DNA from: RFSX01 sp964591455
Lineage (GTDB): Bacteria > Bacteroidota > Bacteroidia > Chitinophagales > Saprospiraceae
Direction: 5' to 3'
NCBI GenBank assembly: GCA_964591455.1
Contig: CAZQDZ010000001.1
Location: 142,560 to 206,559 of the forward strand
DNA length: 64,000 nt
The notes below the pieces were generated by a model. That model was not told the DNA's origin. It worked only from the letters and a program-made list of their open reading frames with translations, and ran no database searches. This document shows, in pieces, positions 16,682 through 24,591 of this stretch (within the stretch, counting starts at the first letter, position 1; every line of letters starts with the position of its first letter). Position numbers and translations under genes: made by a program.

Positions 16682-17254
16682 TTACTTATTTACAATATAG
16701 CGCTTTTGTTTGTTGTCGGAGTCGTCTGATTTGTTAGTCCCCGATTTTTTGAGGATTAGTCCAAATAGTGCACTGAGAAGTGCTACTGGAGCAATCATCT
16801 TTATAAGAAAACCTTTAAGTGTATTTGAGAGACTGAATGGATTAGAATTTTCAATTTTTTCAACTTCCCTATCTACCTGAGCATCTGCTACCTCTCCAAA
16901 TAGACCTACCATAAACTCCCTCGTTAGCTCGGATGATTCCACTGCCAAATCTCGGTAAATCTCTATCAACCCAGGATCTATAAAATTCATCAAAATATAA
17001 TCGAAAGGGGTACAAATGGCCACGCCAATTGCGCCTGTAACAAACATATTCTTAAATATTTGACCAAAGGTAATGTAACCCCCATTTGCAGTCCTTGCTT
17101 CTAATCCAGATTTTACTATGAGCAGGATGAAGATGATTAGTAATATAGATTTGGAACTAAAAAAGAGAGATTTATTTGCTAAATAAATAACGTATGTGGA
17201 AATTATCATCGCAACACCTAAAAAGAGACCATTAAAGTATGAAGATTTAAACAT
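16682..17254 (-). CDS. DUF4199 membrane protein
   Basis: This 190-residue protein has four hydrophobic segments, at about 5-25, 33-50, 65-90 and 150-175, and matches DUF4199, an uncharacterised Bacteroidota family. A soluble stretch between helices three and four contains EIYRDLAVESSELTREFMVG and E-V-E-K-I-E-N-S-N-P-F-S. I start it at the ATG at 17254, giving the short N-terminus expected for the family. A frame reaching 17290 is also open. It leads the seven-gene operon with two glycosyltransferases and a GmhA-like isomerase. This suggests a link to surface glycan assembly, but no function is known. Confidence 0.85.
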   Translation of the reverse strand: MFKSSYFNGLFLGVAMIISTYVIYLANKSLFFSSKSILLIIFILLIVKSGLEARTANGGYITFGQIFKNMFVTGAIGVAICTPFDYILMNFIDPGLIEIYRDLAVESSELTREFMVGLFGEVADAQVDREVEKIENSNPFSLSNTLKGFLIKMIAPVALLSALFGLILKKSGTNKSDDSDNKQKRYIVNK

Positions 17255-17365
17255 GCGGATACCAATCTGTTTAGATATAAGAATTTGCAATAATGTGTAA
17301 ATATAACATTACTACTCAAAGAAAAGGAAGGTGTATCTTAGCATCAGAAAATTATAAAATACTGA

Positions 17366-17944
17366 ATGAAAATGGATAAGAATCTACGTATAATATTGGC
17401 ATTCTCAGCCATGCTGATGCTTGTGTCATGTATCACTGACGATAAAAAGACGGTATCTAATACGAATACGAAAGAGGTAGTCAATAAAGCTCCCAATTCT
17501 GCATTAGCACAGCGCTTGTATTCAAACTTCCACGGAGACCCTGTTACCCAAGCTCAAAAAGATGAAAATGCCCTTATAGAGTATGCGGTTAAGAATAATA
17601 TTGATGTAAAGAAAACCCAGTCTGGACTTTATTACATAATTCACAAGGAAGGGAAGGGGCCACTTTACGTACACAATCAACCTGTTTCTGCAAATTATTC
17701 AGGATATTTTCTTGATGGTAAAGTATTTGATTCCAGCTATAATAGAGGCAAGCCAATCTCTTTTAACGTGGGTATGATGATTCCTGGCTGGAATGAAGCA
17801 CTTAAAATGATGAATGCAGGGACTAAAGCACAACTGCTTATTCCTTCTCACTTGGCATATGGGCCAAATGGATTTAGAGGATTTGTCGGACCTAACATGC
17901 CACTTATCTTTGACATTGAAACTCTACCACTCGGTACACGTTAA
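17366..17944 (+). CDS. FKBP-type peptidyl-prolyl isomerase lipoprotein (first of a tandem pair)
   Basis: This 192-residue lipoprotein has a lipobox of L-V-S-C (Cys22) and an FKBP domain from about residue 75. It shows SGLYYIIHKEGKGP, then YSGYFLDGKVFDSSY, GMMIPGWNEALKMMNAGTKAQLLIPSHLAYG and a final PLIFDIETL. It should catalyse proline cis-trans isomerisation or act as a chaperone for envelope proteins. The active-site hydrophobic and Asp positions are present in the usual order. The next gene, 25 bp downstream, is a diverged copy with the same layout. ATGs at 17366 and 17372 are both possible starts. Confidence 0.93.
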   Translation: MKMDKNLRIILAFSAMLMLVSCITDDKKTVSNTNTKEVVNKAPNSALAQRLYSNFHGDPVTQAQKDENALIEYAVKNNIDVKKTQSGLYYIIHKEGKGPLYVHNQPVSANYSGYFLDGKVFDSSYNRGKPISFNVGMMIPGWNEALKMMNAGTKAQLLIPSHLAYGPNGFRGFVGPNMPLIFDIETLPLGTR

Positions 17945-17969
17945 TAGAAATAAACCAATTGTAAGGAAG

Positions 17970-18599
17970 ATGAAATTACTAAAGCTTCTTGTTTTGTTTG
18001 TTCTCGCAGCGCTGATGACAGCTTGTCGTCCAGAAGCCATCGCCCCTCCAAATCCGAGCATAGATACTAAGAATATTATCCCGATACTATCAGAGGCAAA
18101 GATTAGAGCAGATAGTATAACGGAAGTTTTAATGAGGACTTATATGGAATATCCAGCCACACAAGCTCAGAAGGATAATAATGCCATTATAAAATTTGCC
18201 GTTGCAAACGAAATGGAATTGGATCGACAAGAATCTGGCCTGTTCCACAAGATATATAGTTACAATAGAGGAGATTCCATCAGATTTGGTGATGCAATTA
18301 GAGTGCAGTACACTGGTTATTTCCTAGATGGAAAAATTTTAGAAAGTTCATTGCTTCGTGGAGGACCTAAATCACTGAATGTGGGCTCTTCTATAGAAGG
18401 CTGGAATGAAGTATTACTTAAGATGAGGATGGGTGATAAAGTAAAAGTGGTTATCCCATCTCATTTGGCCTATGGCAAAACTGGAGATAGAGAAAATATT
18501 TTGCCAAATACCTGCTTGTTTTTCGATTTAGAAATCATGGGCTATGTCAGAGATAAACAAAGAGAAATGACAAAGTCCTTCAAGGGAGAAGAAAAGTAA
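17970..18599 (+). CDS. FKBP-type peptidyl-prolyl isomerase lipoprotein (second of a tandem pair)
   Basis: This is a 209-residue lipoprotein (lipobox L-M-T-A-C, Cys19) with an FKBP domain. Recognisable parts are QESGLFHKIYSY, VQYTGYFLDGKILESS, then SIEGWNEVLLKMRMGDKVKVVIPSHLAYG and CLFFDLEIMGY. It is a paralogue of the gene just upstream; both also share a helical pre-domain with ATQAQKD/NN. I start it at the ATG at 17970, directly before the signal peptide. A longer frame from 17814 only overlaps the upstream gene in another frame. The DGK-to-ESS change in the loop that normally reads FDSS may alter substrate choice. Confidence 0.93.
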   Translation: MKLLKLLVLFVLAALMTACRPEAIAPPNPSIDTKNIIPILSEAKIRADSITEVLMRTYMEYPATQAQKDNNAIIKFAVANEMELDRQESGLFHKIYSYNRGDSIRFGDAIRVQYTGYFLDGKILESSLLRGGPKSLNVGSSIEGWNEVLLKMRMGDKVKVVIPSHLAYGKTGDRENILPNTCLFFDLEIMGYVRDKQREMTKSFKGEEK

Positions 18600-18600
18600 C

Positions 18601-19545
18601 TTATCCCAATACTTCTATAAGCTTATCAGCCAGCTCTGTTCCTATATTTTCTTGGGCTTCATTTGTAGATGCACCGATATGAGGGGTACATGATACATTA
18701 GGATGTTGAATCAGTTCAGCTAGTGGAGTTGGTTCGTTTTCGAAAACATCCAAACCGGCTGCAGCTACTTTATCTGAATTTAATGCTTCCAAGAGCGCTG
18801 CCTCGTCCACAGTACCACCTCTGGAAGCATTGATTAGAACCACGCCATCTTTCATTTTAGCAAATTCAGCATTGGATAGAACGGGAGCTCCAGAGAATGG
18901 AATATGCAGGGAAATCACATCTGCCTGGTTTAACATTGTATCAATATCTACTATCTTAATATTCATAGTCACTAATTGATCACCTATAGAGATTATGACT
19001 TCTGGATTTTGAGCAAATGGGTCTACACCAAGTACTTTCATTCCCATCGCCAAAGCTATTTTTGCAGATTCTCGTCCTATTCTTCCCATTCCTATTATTC
19101 CAATTGTTTTACCTTTTAATTCAAACCCCTTGGAATATGATTTCTTTAGGGCTTTAAATTCTTCACGGCCATCTTTAGGCATATACCTATTGGACTTATA
19201 CACAAATCTTGCAATACTCATCAGATGAGCGAAAGCCAATTCTGCTACTGACCTTGATGAAGCTGCTGGTGTATTGAGTACGGTCACTCCTTTAGATCTG
19301 GCAAAATCCACGTCTATATTATCCAAACCAACACCACCTCTGCCGATTGCCTTGAGATTTGGGCAGGCTTCTATAAGATCCGTTCTTACTTTGGTAGCAC
19401 TTCTCACACAGATAGCATCATATGCTGGCAATTTCTCCATCAATTCTGCTTGTGGAATCTTTATATTGTCTATTTCATGCCCCGCAGCTTCTAATTTTGC
19501 AAGTCCAGAAGGATGAATACCGTCATTGATAAGAATCTTTGCCAT
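18601..19545 (-). CDS. serA: D-3-phosphoglycerate dehydrogenase (short form without ACT domain)
   Basis: This 314-residue D-isomer 2-hydroxyacid dehydrogenase oxidises 3-phosphoglycerate in the first step of serine synthesis, with NAD. It has the nucleotide-binding motif GIIGMGRIGRESA, the catalytic Arg in NASRGGTVDEAAL, the Glu in DVFENEPTP and the His in PHIGAST. It ends soon after the catalytic core, so it lacks the regulatory ACT domain of the E. coli enzyme. I chose the ATG at 19545 (MAKILINDGIHPSG). A longer frame to 19578 adds an unrelated tail. It converges with the FKBP gene with one base between the stops. Another hydroxyacid substrate is possible, but the 3-PG match is good. Confidence 0.88.
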   Translation of the reverse strand: MAKILINDGIHPSGLAKLEAAGHEIDNIKIPQAELMEKLPAYDAICVRSATKVRTDLIEACPNLKAIGRGGVGLDNIDVDFARSKGVTVLNTPAASSRSVAELAFAHLMSIARFVYKSNRYMPKDGREEFKALKKSYSKGFELKGKTIGIIGMGRIGRESAKIALAMGMKVLGVDPFAQNPEVIISIGDQLVTMNIKIVDIDTMLNQADVISLHIPFSGAPVLSNAEFAKMKDGVVLINASRGGTVDEAALLEALNSDKVAAAGLDVFENEPTPLAELIQHPNVSCTPHIGASTNEAQENIGTELADKLIEVLG

Positions 19546-19690
19546 ATCTCTGTGTGCTAATTCATAATAATAAAGCACAAAGGAAACGGTTTTTCGAATT
19601 TCATTGGCATCTCAAGCTGTTAATTTAGCATAGCTTCGAATAAATATTTACCACAGAAACGCTATAGATATAGTAAACAAATAATAAAAA

Positions 19691-19721
19691 TTTGTAATAT
19701 GTTTTTTAATAGCTAACTTTG
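19691..19721 (+). promoter_or_regulatory. Bacteroidota-type promoter (TTTG-N19-TAACTTTG) for the exb operon
   Basis: TTTG at 19691-19694 and TAACTTTG at 19714-19721 are separated by 19 bases, matching the known Bacteroidota sigma-A pattern. The -7 box lies about 59 bases before the exbB start codon. It is one of the two best promoter matches in the window. Confidence 0.75.
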
Positions 19722-19779
19722 TGGGTATTATAATTTCGGATGCTATTGCATCGTTATCATCCAACATTAAAAATAAGTT

Positions 19780-20463
19780 ATGACCTATTTAGGTTTTTTC
19801 CTCCAAGCTGCTGATGAAGAAGCAGGGTTGAATGTAAAGAATGTTATAGATATTCTGACTCAAGGGGGTGCACTAGGAATTGCTATCAATGTTATTCTTT
19901 TGGTTCTTTCAATTCTTGCACTATATCTATTTTTTGAAAGGTACTTTACTATTAAAAAGGCCACACAAATAGATGACAGTTTTATGAATAACATTAGAGC
20001 TGCCGTAACATCTGGTAATATTGCCGGAGCTAAAGCCATGTTAGCTGGAGTTAATTCTCCTTACGCAAGGATGGTAGAGAAGGGGATAGCCAGAATAGGC
20101 AAGCCATTAAGAGATATAGATGCAGCGATAGAGAACGTAGGTAACCTTGAAATATTCAAATTAGAAAAGAACCTTTCTTCGCTCGCAAGTATATCTGGTG
20201 CGGCACCGATGATAGGTTTCTTCGGGACCGTAACAGGAATGATACTGGCCTTTTATAAGATGGCAAGCGAACAGAATGTGACACCTGATGTATTAGCTGG
20301 GGGTATCTATACTGCCTTAATAACTACAGCATTTGGGTTATTTATAGGTATTGTCTCATTTGTTGGATATAATTACTTGGTTTCCCAAGTAGACAAAGCA
20401 ATCAATAAGATGGAGATGACGGCGACGGAATTCATGGATTTATTGCAAGAGCCTACGGCCTAA
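19780..20463 (+). CDS. exbB: MotA/TolQ/ExbB proton-channel protein
   Basis: This 227-residue inner-membrane protein has three transmembrane segments (about 32-52, 127-150 and 167-192) and a cytoplasmic loop between the first two. It matches ExbB/TolQ: NLSSLASISGAAPMIGFFGTVTGMI is the second helix, and T-A-L-I-T-T-A-F-G-L-F-I-G-I starts the third. With ExbD it forms the proton-driven motor that powers TonB for uptake across the outer membrane. It is the first gene of an operon with two exbD genes and a tonB-like gene, behind a clear promoter at 19691-19721. A TolQ role is possible because ExbB and TolQ are hard to tell apart, but the TonB downstream favours ExbB. Confidence 0.93.
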   Translation: MTYLGFFLQAADEEAGLNVKNVIDILTQGGALGIAINVILLVLSILALYLFFERYFTIKKATQIDDSFMNNIRAAVTSGNIAGAKAMLAGVNSPYARMVEKGIARIGKPLRDIDAAIENVGNLEIFKLEKNLSSLASISGAAPMIGFFGTVTGMILAFYKMASEQNVTPDVLAGGIYTALITTAFGLFIGIVSFVGYNYLVSQVDKAINKMEMTATEFMDLLQEPTA

Positions 20464-20485
20464 ATTTTTTAAAGCCACATCAAGC

Positions 20486-20875
20486 ATGAAAAAGAGATCT
20501 AAAGTAAGTGCTGAATTTAGTATGTCTTCTCTGACGGATATCATCTTTCTATTATTGATATTCTTTATGCTTACGTCCTCTATGGTTCAAATAAATATCC
20601 CATTACCTGAGTCCAGCAGTACTACAGTAGCTCCGAGTGACTTGATTGTAATGCTTACTAAGGATGGAGGACTATCTTTTAATGGCAAAAAAATCACAAA
20701 GTCTAAGTTACGATCTAAAGTGAAATCTACCCTTGCAGGGATGAGTAATAAGGAAAATGCAGATTTGGCTATAGTAGCAGAGGCCAATGTAACATGGGAC
20801 AAAATGTATGAGATGATGGTCTTGGCCAATTCTCTAGGAATAGATGCACATATCGCAACACAACCCCCTAAATAA
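20486..20875 (+). CDS. exbD: ExbD/TolR-family biopolymer transport protein (first copy)
   Basis: This is a 129-residue protein with the ExbD/TolR layout: a short cytoplasmic start (KKRSKVSAEFSMSSLTD), one membrane helix at about 17-36 with its conserved Asp (S-L-T-D-I-I-F-L-L-L-I-F-F), and a periplasmic domain of about 90 residues. The helix Asp carries protons in the ExbB-ExbD motor. It starts 22 bp after exbB and is followed 8 bp later by a second copy with an almost identical first 32 residues but a different periplasmic domain, which suggests a heteromeric motor. A TolR function is the main alternative. Confidence 0.92.
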   Translation: MKKRSKVSAEFSMSSLTDIIFLLLIFFMLTSSMVQINIPLPESSSTTVAPSDLIVMLTKDGGLSFNGKKITKSKLRSKVKSTLAGMSNKENADLAIVAEANVTWDKMYEMMVLANSLGIDAHIATQPPK

Positions 20876-20883
20876 TTGACTTT

Positions 20884-21285
20884 ATGGGTATGAAAAAAAG
20901 AACAAAGGTTAGTGCTGAATTTAGCATGTCATCATTGACTGATATCATATTTCTGTTACTGATTTTTTTCATGCTGACCTCTTCAATGGTTGTTCCTAAC
21001 GGACTGAATCTCAGGTTACCAGGCCAATCAAATAAAAAGAATAATGTTCAGCCTAAGTATCCACCCTTACAGGTTGTTATTAATAAGAATGGGACCTATA
21101 CATTAGATGGCGCATCTGCAACTATGAGTTCTATCGAGAAGAAAGTCAGAGAACGTAAACGGAAAACAGATAAAGTTTCCGTTGTCATCATGCCAAGAAA
21201 AGGTGTATCCAATTTGCCTGTCATCGCCGTTTATGATATGGCCTATAGATATAAAATAGATGCGGTCACAGCGGACCCTAAATAA
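20884..21285 (+). CDS. exbD: ExbD/TolR-family biopolymer transport protein (second copy)
   Basis: This is a 133-residue paralogue of the preceding gene, with the same start (KKRTKVSAEFSMSSLTDIIF), the same membrane Asp and then a divergent periplasmic domain that begins PNGLNLRLPGQSNKK. Both copies end in a beta-alpha domain (VYDMAYRYKIDAVTA here; LANSLGIDAHIATQ there). Such exbD pairs are common in Bacteroidota, where they probably form the ExbD dimer together. ATGs at 20884 and 20890 are possible starts. The gap to the TonB-like gene (185 bp) is longer than inside the rest of the operon, so tonB may also have its own promoter. Confidence 0.92.
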   Translation: MGMKKRTKVSAEFSMSSLTDIIFLLLIFFMLTSSMVVPNGLNLRLPGQSNKKNNVQPKYPPLQVVINKNGTYTLDGASATMSSIEKKVRERKRKTDKVSVVIMPRKGVSNLPVIAVYDMAYRYKIDAVTADPK

Positions 21286-21470
21286 GCTAACTCCCTCATT
21301 ATCAACTATTTCTAGTTTCTCGGACATTTGGAAGATTATTGTAACGACTAATCTTAGTTTGGTTCGATTATTGTAGTCTGATTATCAGTATTTTAAATAT
21401 ACCTGATTTTGATAATAAGATACAATGGAGATTACCCTGTGGAATCCAATATCGATTTGTCTTTTCAGGT

Positions 21471-22427
21471 ATGAGTAATGATAATAGTGGTCTCACAATG
21501 GCCGACAAAAACAACCTGATTATGGCAAGTTCTGTCAGAATAGAAGAGCAACGACAAAAGAGAGATAGTATGTCTATCAGTATCGTCGTGCATATCCTAC
21601 TCCTTCTCTTATTACTAATCCCTATAATTAGTGCCGTCCAAAAACAACCGGACCCACCCCAATTTCAAGGAATAAAAATAGCACTTGGTGATGTAGATGT
21701 AAAGTCTAGAAAGAAAAGTGTACCAGCACCCACTTCCAGTCAAGCTGAAAAGGTATCTAAGCCCCAAAAGGCAGCACCTCCGTCTAAGCCAGTTCCTTCT
21801 AAACCTATAAAAGCTACGCCTGTCAAAATTGTATCAGAGACAGTGACTAAAAAAGAAAGTTCTGTTGTAGCTGTCAAAGAAAAGGTGAAAGAAGTTAAAC
21901 TAGAAGATTTAGAAAAAGTAAAAAAGGCTAAAGAAGAAGCAGAGGCAAAAGCAAAGGCAGATGCAGAAGCAAAAGCTGAGGCAGAGGAGGCAAGGCGGAA
22001 AGCCGAAGAAGAAGCCAGAAAAGCAGCCCAAAAAGCCTCAGCAAAAAGTAAATTCAATAATCTCATGAGCAAGGCGAATGGAAATGGTGAACCATCAAAA
22101 GGAAAACCGGATGGCAAGCCCGATGCTTCTGCTCTGGAGGGTATGACTACTGGCACGGGAAGAGCGGGCAATGGATTAGGTGATAGAGCCGTACTTTTCG
22201 CACCTCACATAGCTGATAATACCCAAAATACTGGAAAAGTTGTGGTTAATATTTGTGTGAATGCGAAAGGCAAGGTTATTAAATCTACCTTCACCCAAAA
22301 GGGATCAACTACCACTGATAGTCATTTGATTGAGTTAGCAATGAAAAGTGCAAAGAAGTATGTTTTTACAGAAAGCAGTATGGCAGAACAGTGCGGAGAT
22401 ATAACGATTGATTTCAAACTGCGATAG
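21471..22427 (+). CDS. tonB: TonB-like energy-transducer protein
   Basis: This is a 318-residue protein. A cytoplasmic N-terminus is followed by one membrane helix at about 42-58, then a long Pro/Lys and then Ala/Glu/Lys-rich rod (about 75-195), a Gly-rich hinge (MTTGTGRAGNGLGDR), and a C-terminal domain of the TonB/TolA type (about 235-318, GKVVVNICVNAKGKVIKSTF to DITIDFKLR). It should span the periplasm and transmit force from the ExbB-ExbD motor to outer-membrane receptors. The alternating charged heptad-like rod with E-A-E-A-K-A resembles TolA as much as TonB. It is the last gene before the strong bidirectional terminator at 22464. Confidence 0.88.
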   Translation: MSNDNSGLTMADKNNLIMASSVRIEEQRQKRDSMSISIVVHILLLLLLLIPIISAVQKQPDPPQFQGIKIALGDVDVKSRKKSVPAPTSSQAEKVSKPQKAAPPSKPVPSKPIKATPVKIVSETVTKKESSVVAVKEKVKEVKLEDLEKVKKAKEEAEAKAKADAEAKAEAEEARRKAEEEARKAAQKASAKSKFNNLMSKANGNGEPSKGKPDGKPDASALEGMTTGTGRAGNGLGDRAVLFAPHIADNTQNTGKVVVNICVNAKGKVIKSTFTQKGSTTTDSHLIELAMKSAKKYVFTESSMAEQCGDITIDFKLR

Positions 22428-22463
22428 ATAGCCTGATAGATATAATTTCCAATGATTAGATTT

Positions 22464-22503
22464 AAATAGAAAAGACTCCGAATTACCGGAGCCTTTTCTA
22501 TTT
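22464..22503. terminator. Bidirectional rho-independent terminator between tonB and the thioredoxin-like gene
   Basis: The left arm AAATAGAAAAG (22464-22474) and right arm CTTTTCTATTT (22493-22503) pair around an inner CTCCG/CGGAG stem with a single A/C mismatch and a six-base loop. An A-run on one side and a T-run on the other let it work for both converging genes. Confidence 0.85.
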
Positions 22504-22520
22504 AAACTTAAGTCGTTATC

Positions 22521-23057
22521 TTATTTATTAGGAGTGAACTCCTGAAAATTTTTGGTTTTATAAGCCTCAGTGCTCGTATACTGTAGTTGAGGCATGAGCT
22601 TGTCAGGCGTTTGATAGCCAGGTGCTAACATGACTCTATTAAAATTTTCGTCCAGCATTACAAATGAAGGATAACTCATTCTTCCATCCACTAATGCATA
22701 TGCCAACTGATGTGCTCCTCGTCTTCCATTCTTGACAAAGCTAAAGACAGCATCATTAAAGGTGATGTCTTCTTTTTGTTCTGCATCAAACTTAACAGCA
22801 TAGAATGATTCGTTCATTTCCATTACTACCTCAGAATCTACAAAAGTTGTAGCATCCATTTTCTTGCACCATCCGCACCAATCAGTATATATGTCTACAA
22901 AGATTTTTCTGGGTTCTACTTTATTGGCAGCCATTGCTTCTTCCCAAGACATCCAATTAATCTTATCTGTTGGCGTTTCGGTTACACGAATATTCGTCGA
23001 CTGTGCATTAATTCCTAGCGTAATTGATAGGAGTATGATTGTTATTAGGTATTTCAT
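22521..23057 (-). CDS. Periplasmic thioredoxin-fold protein with WCGWC motif
   Basis: This 178-residue protein has a cleavable signal (about 1-18, ending G-I-N-A-Q) and a thioredoxin fold with the motif WCGWCK (Cys61 and Cys64). The C-terminal half (NGRRGAHQLAYALVDGRMSY, then SFVMLD, then APGYQTPDKL) is shared with the lipoprotein at 2624-3187. It probably exchanges disulfides in the periplasm. It is not in an operon. It is convergent with tonB, separated by the terminator, and divergent from the methyltransferase gene. The physiological partner is unknown; a DsbD-like C-terminal-domain role is one alternative. Confidence 0.88.
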   Translation of the reverse strand: MKYLITIILLSITLGINAQSTNIRVTETPTDKINWMSWEEAMAANKVEPRKIFVDIYTDWCGWCKKMDATTFVDSEVVMEMNESFYAVKFDAEQKEDITFNDAVFSFVKNGRRGAHQLAYALVDGRMSYPSFVMLDENFNRVMLAPGYQTPDKLMPQLQYTSTEAYKTKNFQEFTPNK

Positions 23058-23179
23058 AGTTTGATTTATCCTTTAAGAATTTTCACCCAATAAATATACG
23101 ATTAGTGTAGGTTAAGAGCCTGTTAAACTTTTAAAATTTAGCGAGTTGCATTTCGTCTAATCCATATTCACTAATGCAA

Positions 23180-23209
23180 TTGTATTAGATAATAAAAGAG
23201 ATACCTTTG
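23180..23209 (+). promoter_or_regulatory. Bacteroidota-type promoter (TTG-N19-TACCTTTG) for the methyltransferase-tag operon
   Basis: TTG at 23180-23182 and TACCTTTG at 23202-23209 are spaced by 19 bases and lie about 30 bases before the start codon at 23240, as expected for a Bacteroidota sigma-A promoter. Confidence 0.75.
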
Positions 23210-23239
23210 CACTTAATAGCTATAGCTAGCTGATAGCAT

Positions 23240-24040
23240 ATGTACGAATTTCATAAGGATAAGAAAAGGTATTTCCAGTGGCAGTATGATATTGGTCAAA
23301 AGTGGGTAATCCCATTTATAGAGGAGAGTGGTAAGATAAAACCTTCTTCTAGAGTTTTGGAGATAGGGTGTGCAGAGGCTGGAGTTCTTAAGGCATTTAT
23401 AGATAAAGGTTGTGAAGGGATAGGGATAGAGCTAAATGAGAATAGAGTCAGACTGGCTAGAAAATTTCTATCTGAAGATATAAAGAAGGGCAAGGTCGAA
23501 ATCATATCGAGTAATATATATGACATTGACCCAATCAAAGATAACCATCAGTATGATTTGATTATCCTTAAAGATGTTATAGAACATATCTTTGATCAAG
23601 AAAAATTTCTTAAACAATTGGGTTCCTTTTTACTTCCTGGAGGCAGAGTATTTTTTGGATTCCCTCCTTGGCAAATGCCTTTTGGTGGACATCAACAGAT
23701 TTGTTCGAATAGGGTATTAAAAGTGTTACCTTATTTTCATCTCTTGCCACGGTCGATTTATAAATGGGTAATTAAAATTACTAATGAAAGGCCATCACAA
23801 CTACAGGAACTGATAGAGATAAAAGAGACAGGGATATCTATAGAACGATTTGAAAGCATCACAAAAAATGCTGGTTTTAATATTAAGGTCAGTCAGCATT
23901 TTCTAATAAATCCTATCTATGAAAAGAAATTTGGGCTGACGCCGAGGAAGCAATTATGGGTTATTAGAAAGGTCCCATATTTGAGAAATTTTCTGACTAC
24001 TGCCGTCTACTATTTAATCGCAAAAGAACAAGAATTATGA
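23240..24040 (+). CDS. Class I SAM-dependent methyltransferase
   Basis: This 266-residue protein has the Rossmann methyltransferase motif I VLEIGCAEAGVL (about 36-47), an acidic post-I region (GIGIELNENRV) and motif IV-like LIILKDVIEHIF (about 108-119). A GG-R-V-F-F-G-F-P-P-W segment follows. This type is frequent among methyltransferases of quinone, lipid or surface-sugar metabolism. The C-terminal half is longer and basic (KKFGLTPRKQLWVIRK), and may bind its substrate. The stop codon overlaps the start of tag by four bases (ATGA), so the two are co-translated. The substrate cannot be named from the sequence. Confidence 0.85.
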   Translation: MYEFHKDKKRYFQWQYDIGQKWVIPFIEESGKIKPSSRVLEIGCAEAGVLKAFIDKGCEGIGIELNENRVRLARKFLSEDIKKGKVEIISSNIYDIDPIKDNHQYDLIILKDVIEHIFDQEKFLKQLGSFLLPGGRVFFGFPPWQMPFGGHQQICSNRVLKVLPYFHLLPRSIYKWVIKITNERPSQLQELIEIKETGISIERFESITKNAGFNIKVSQHFLINPIYEKKFGLTPRKQLWVIRKVPYLRNFLTTAVYYLIAKEQEL

Positions 24041-24588
24041 AGCGTTGTAATTGGTGTCTCAAGGATGATATTTATATGGACTATCATGATAATGTGTGGG
24101 GCAAACCTGTTTATGATGACAAGAAATTATTTGAATATCTGAACTTAGAAGGGGCGCAAGCTGGACTCAATTGGTATAATGTTCTCATTAGAATAGACTC
24201 ATATGAAAAGGCCTTCGATGGATGGAATATCAATAAGATAAGGAAGTATACTGATAAGGATAGAAATCGGCTGGTTAATGACAAAGGCATTATACGTAAT
24301 AAGTTAAAGATAAATTCTGTAATTACAAATGCGAATGCTTATTATGAATTATCAAAAGAAAAGAGTCTTTCTGATTTTCTATGGGACTATGTGAACGGCA
24401 AGCCTATCGTGAATAAACCTAAAACCATGGATGATGTCCCTGCTCAGACGCCACTCAGTCAACAAATTTCTAAGGACCTAAAAAAGCGCGGTTTTAAATT
24501 TGTAGGACCTACAATTGTGTATGCTTTTATGCAAGCAGTAGGTATGGTCAATGACCATGTGGTCAGCTGCGATTTTAGAAACGCATAG
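24037..24588 (+). CDS. tag: DNA-3-methyladenine glycosylase I
   Basis: This 183-residue enzyme removes 3-methyladenine from alkylated DNA, starting base excision repair. It follows the Tag pattern: M-K-R-C-N-W-C near the start, YHDNVWGKPVYDDKKLFEYL, LEGAQAGLNW, a helix-hairpin-helix region and, at the end, VNDHVVSCDFR. The zinc-snap residues of Tag (Cys near position 4, His near 17, and late His and Cys) are all present. It overlaps the methyltransferase gene by four bases. The length is usual for the family. Confidence 0.93.
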   Translation: MKRCNWCLKDDIYMDYHDNVWGKPVYDDKKLFEYLNLEGAQAGLNWYNVLIRIDSYEKAFDGWNINKIRKYTDKDRNRLVNDKGIIRNKLKINSVITNANAYYELSKEKSLSDFLWDYVNGKPIVNKPKTMDDVPAQTPLSQQISKDLKKRGFKFVGPTIVYAFMQAVGMVNDHVVSCDFRNA

Positions 24589-24591
24589 AAT

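Noticed and set aside
17814..17969. Upstream extension of the second FKBP gene
   Set aside because: This part is the first FKBP gene's coding sequence in another frame; the ATG at 17970 with a signal peptide is the better start.
21740..22171. Minus-strand open frame inside tonB
   Set aside because: It is the shadow of the repetitive Ala/Glu/Lys rod of TonB (Ala- and Ser-rich antisense), with no start context or neighbours.
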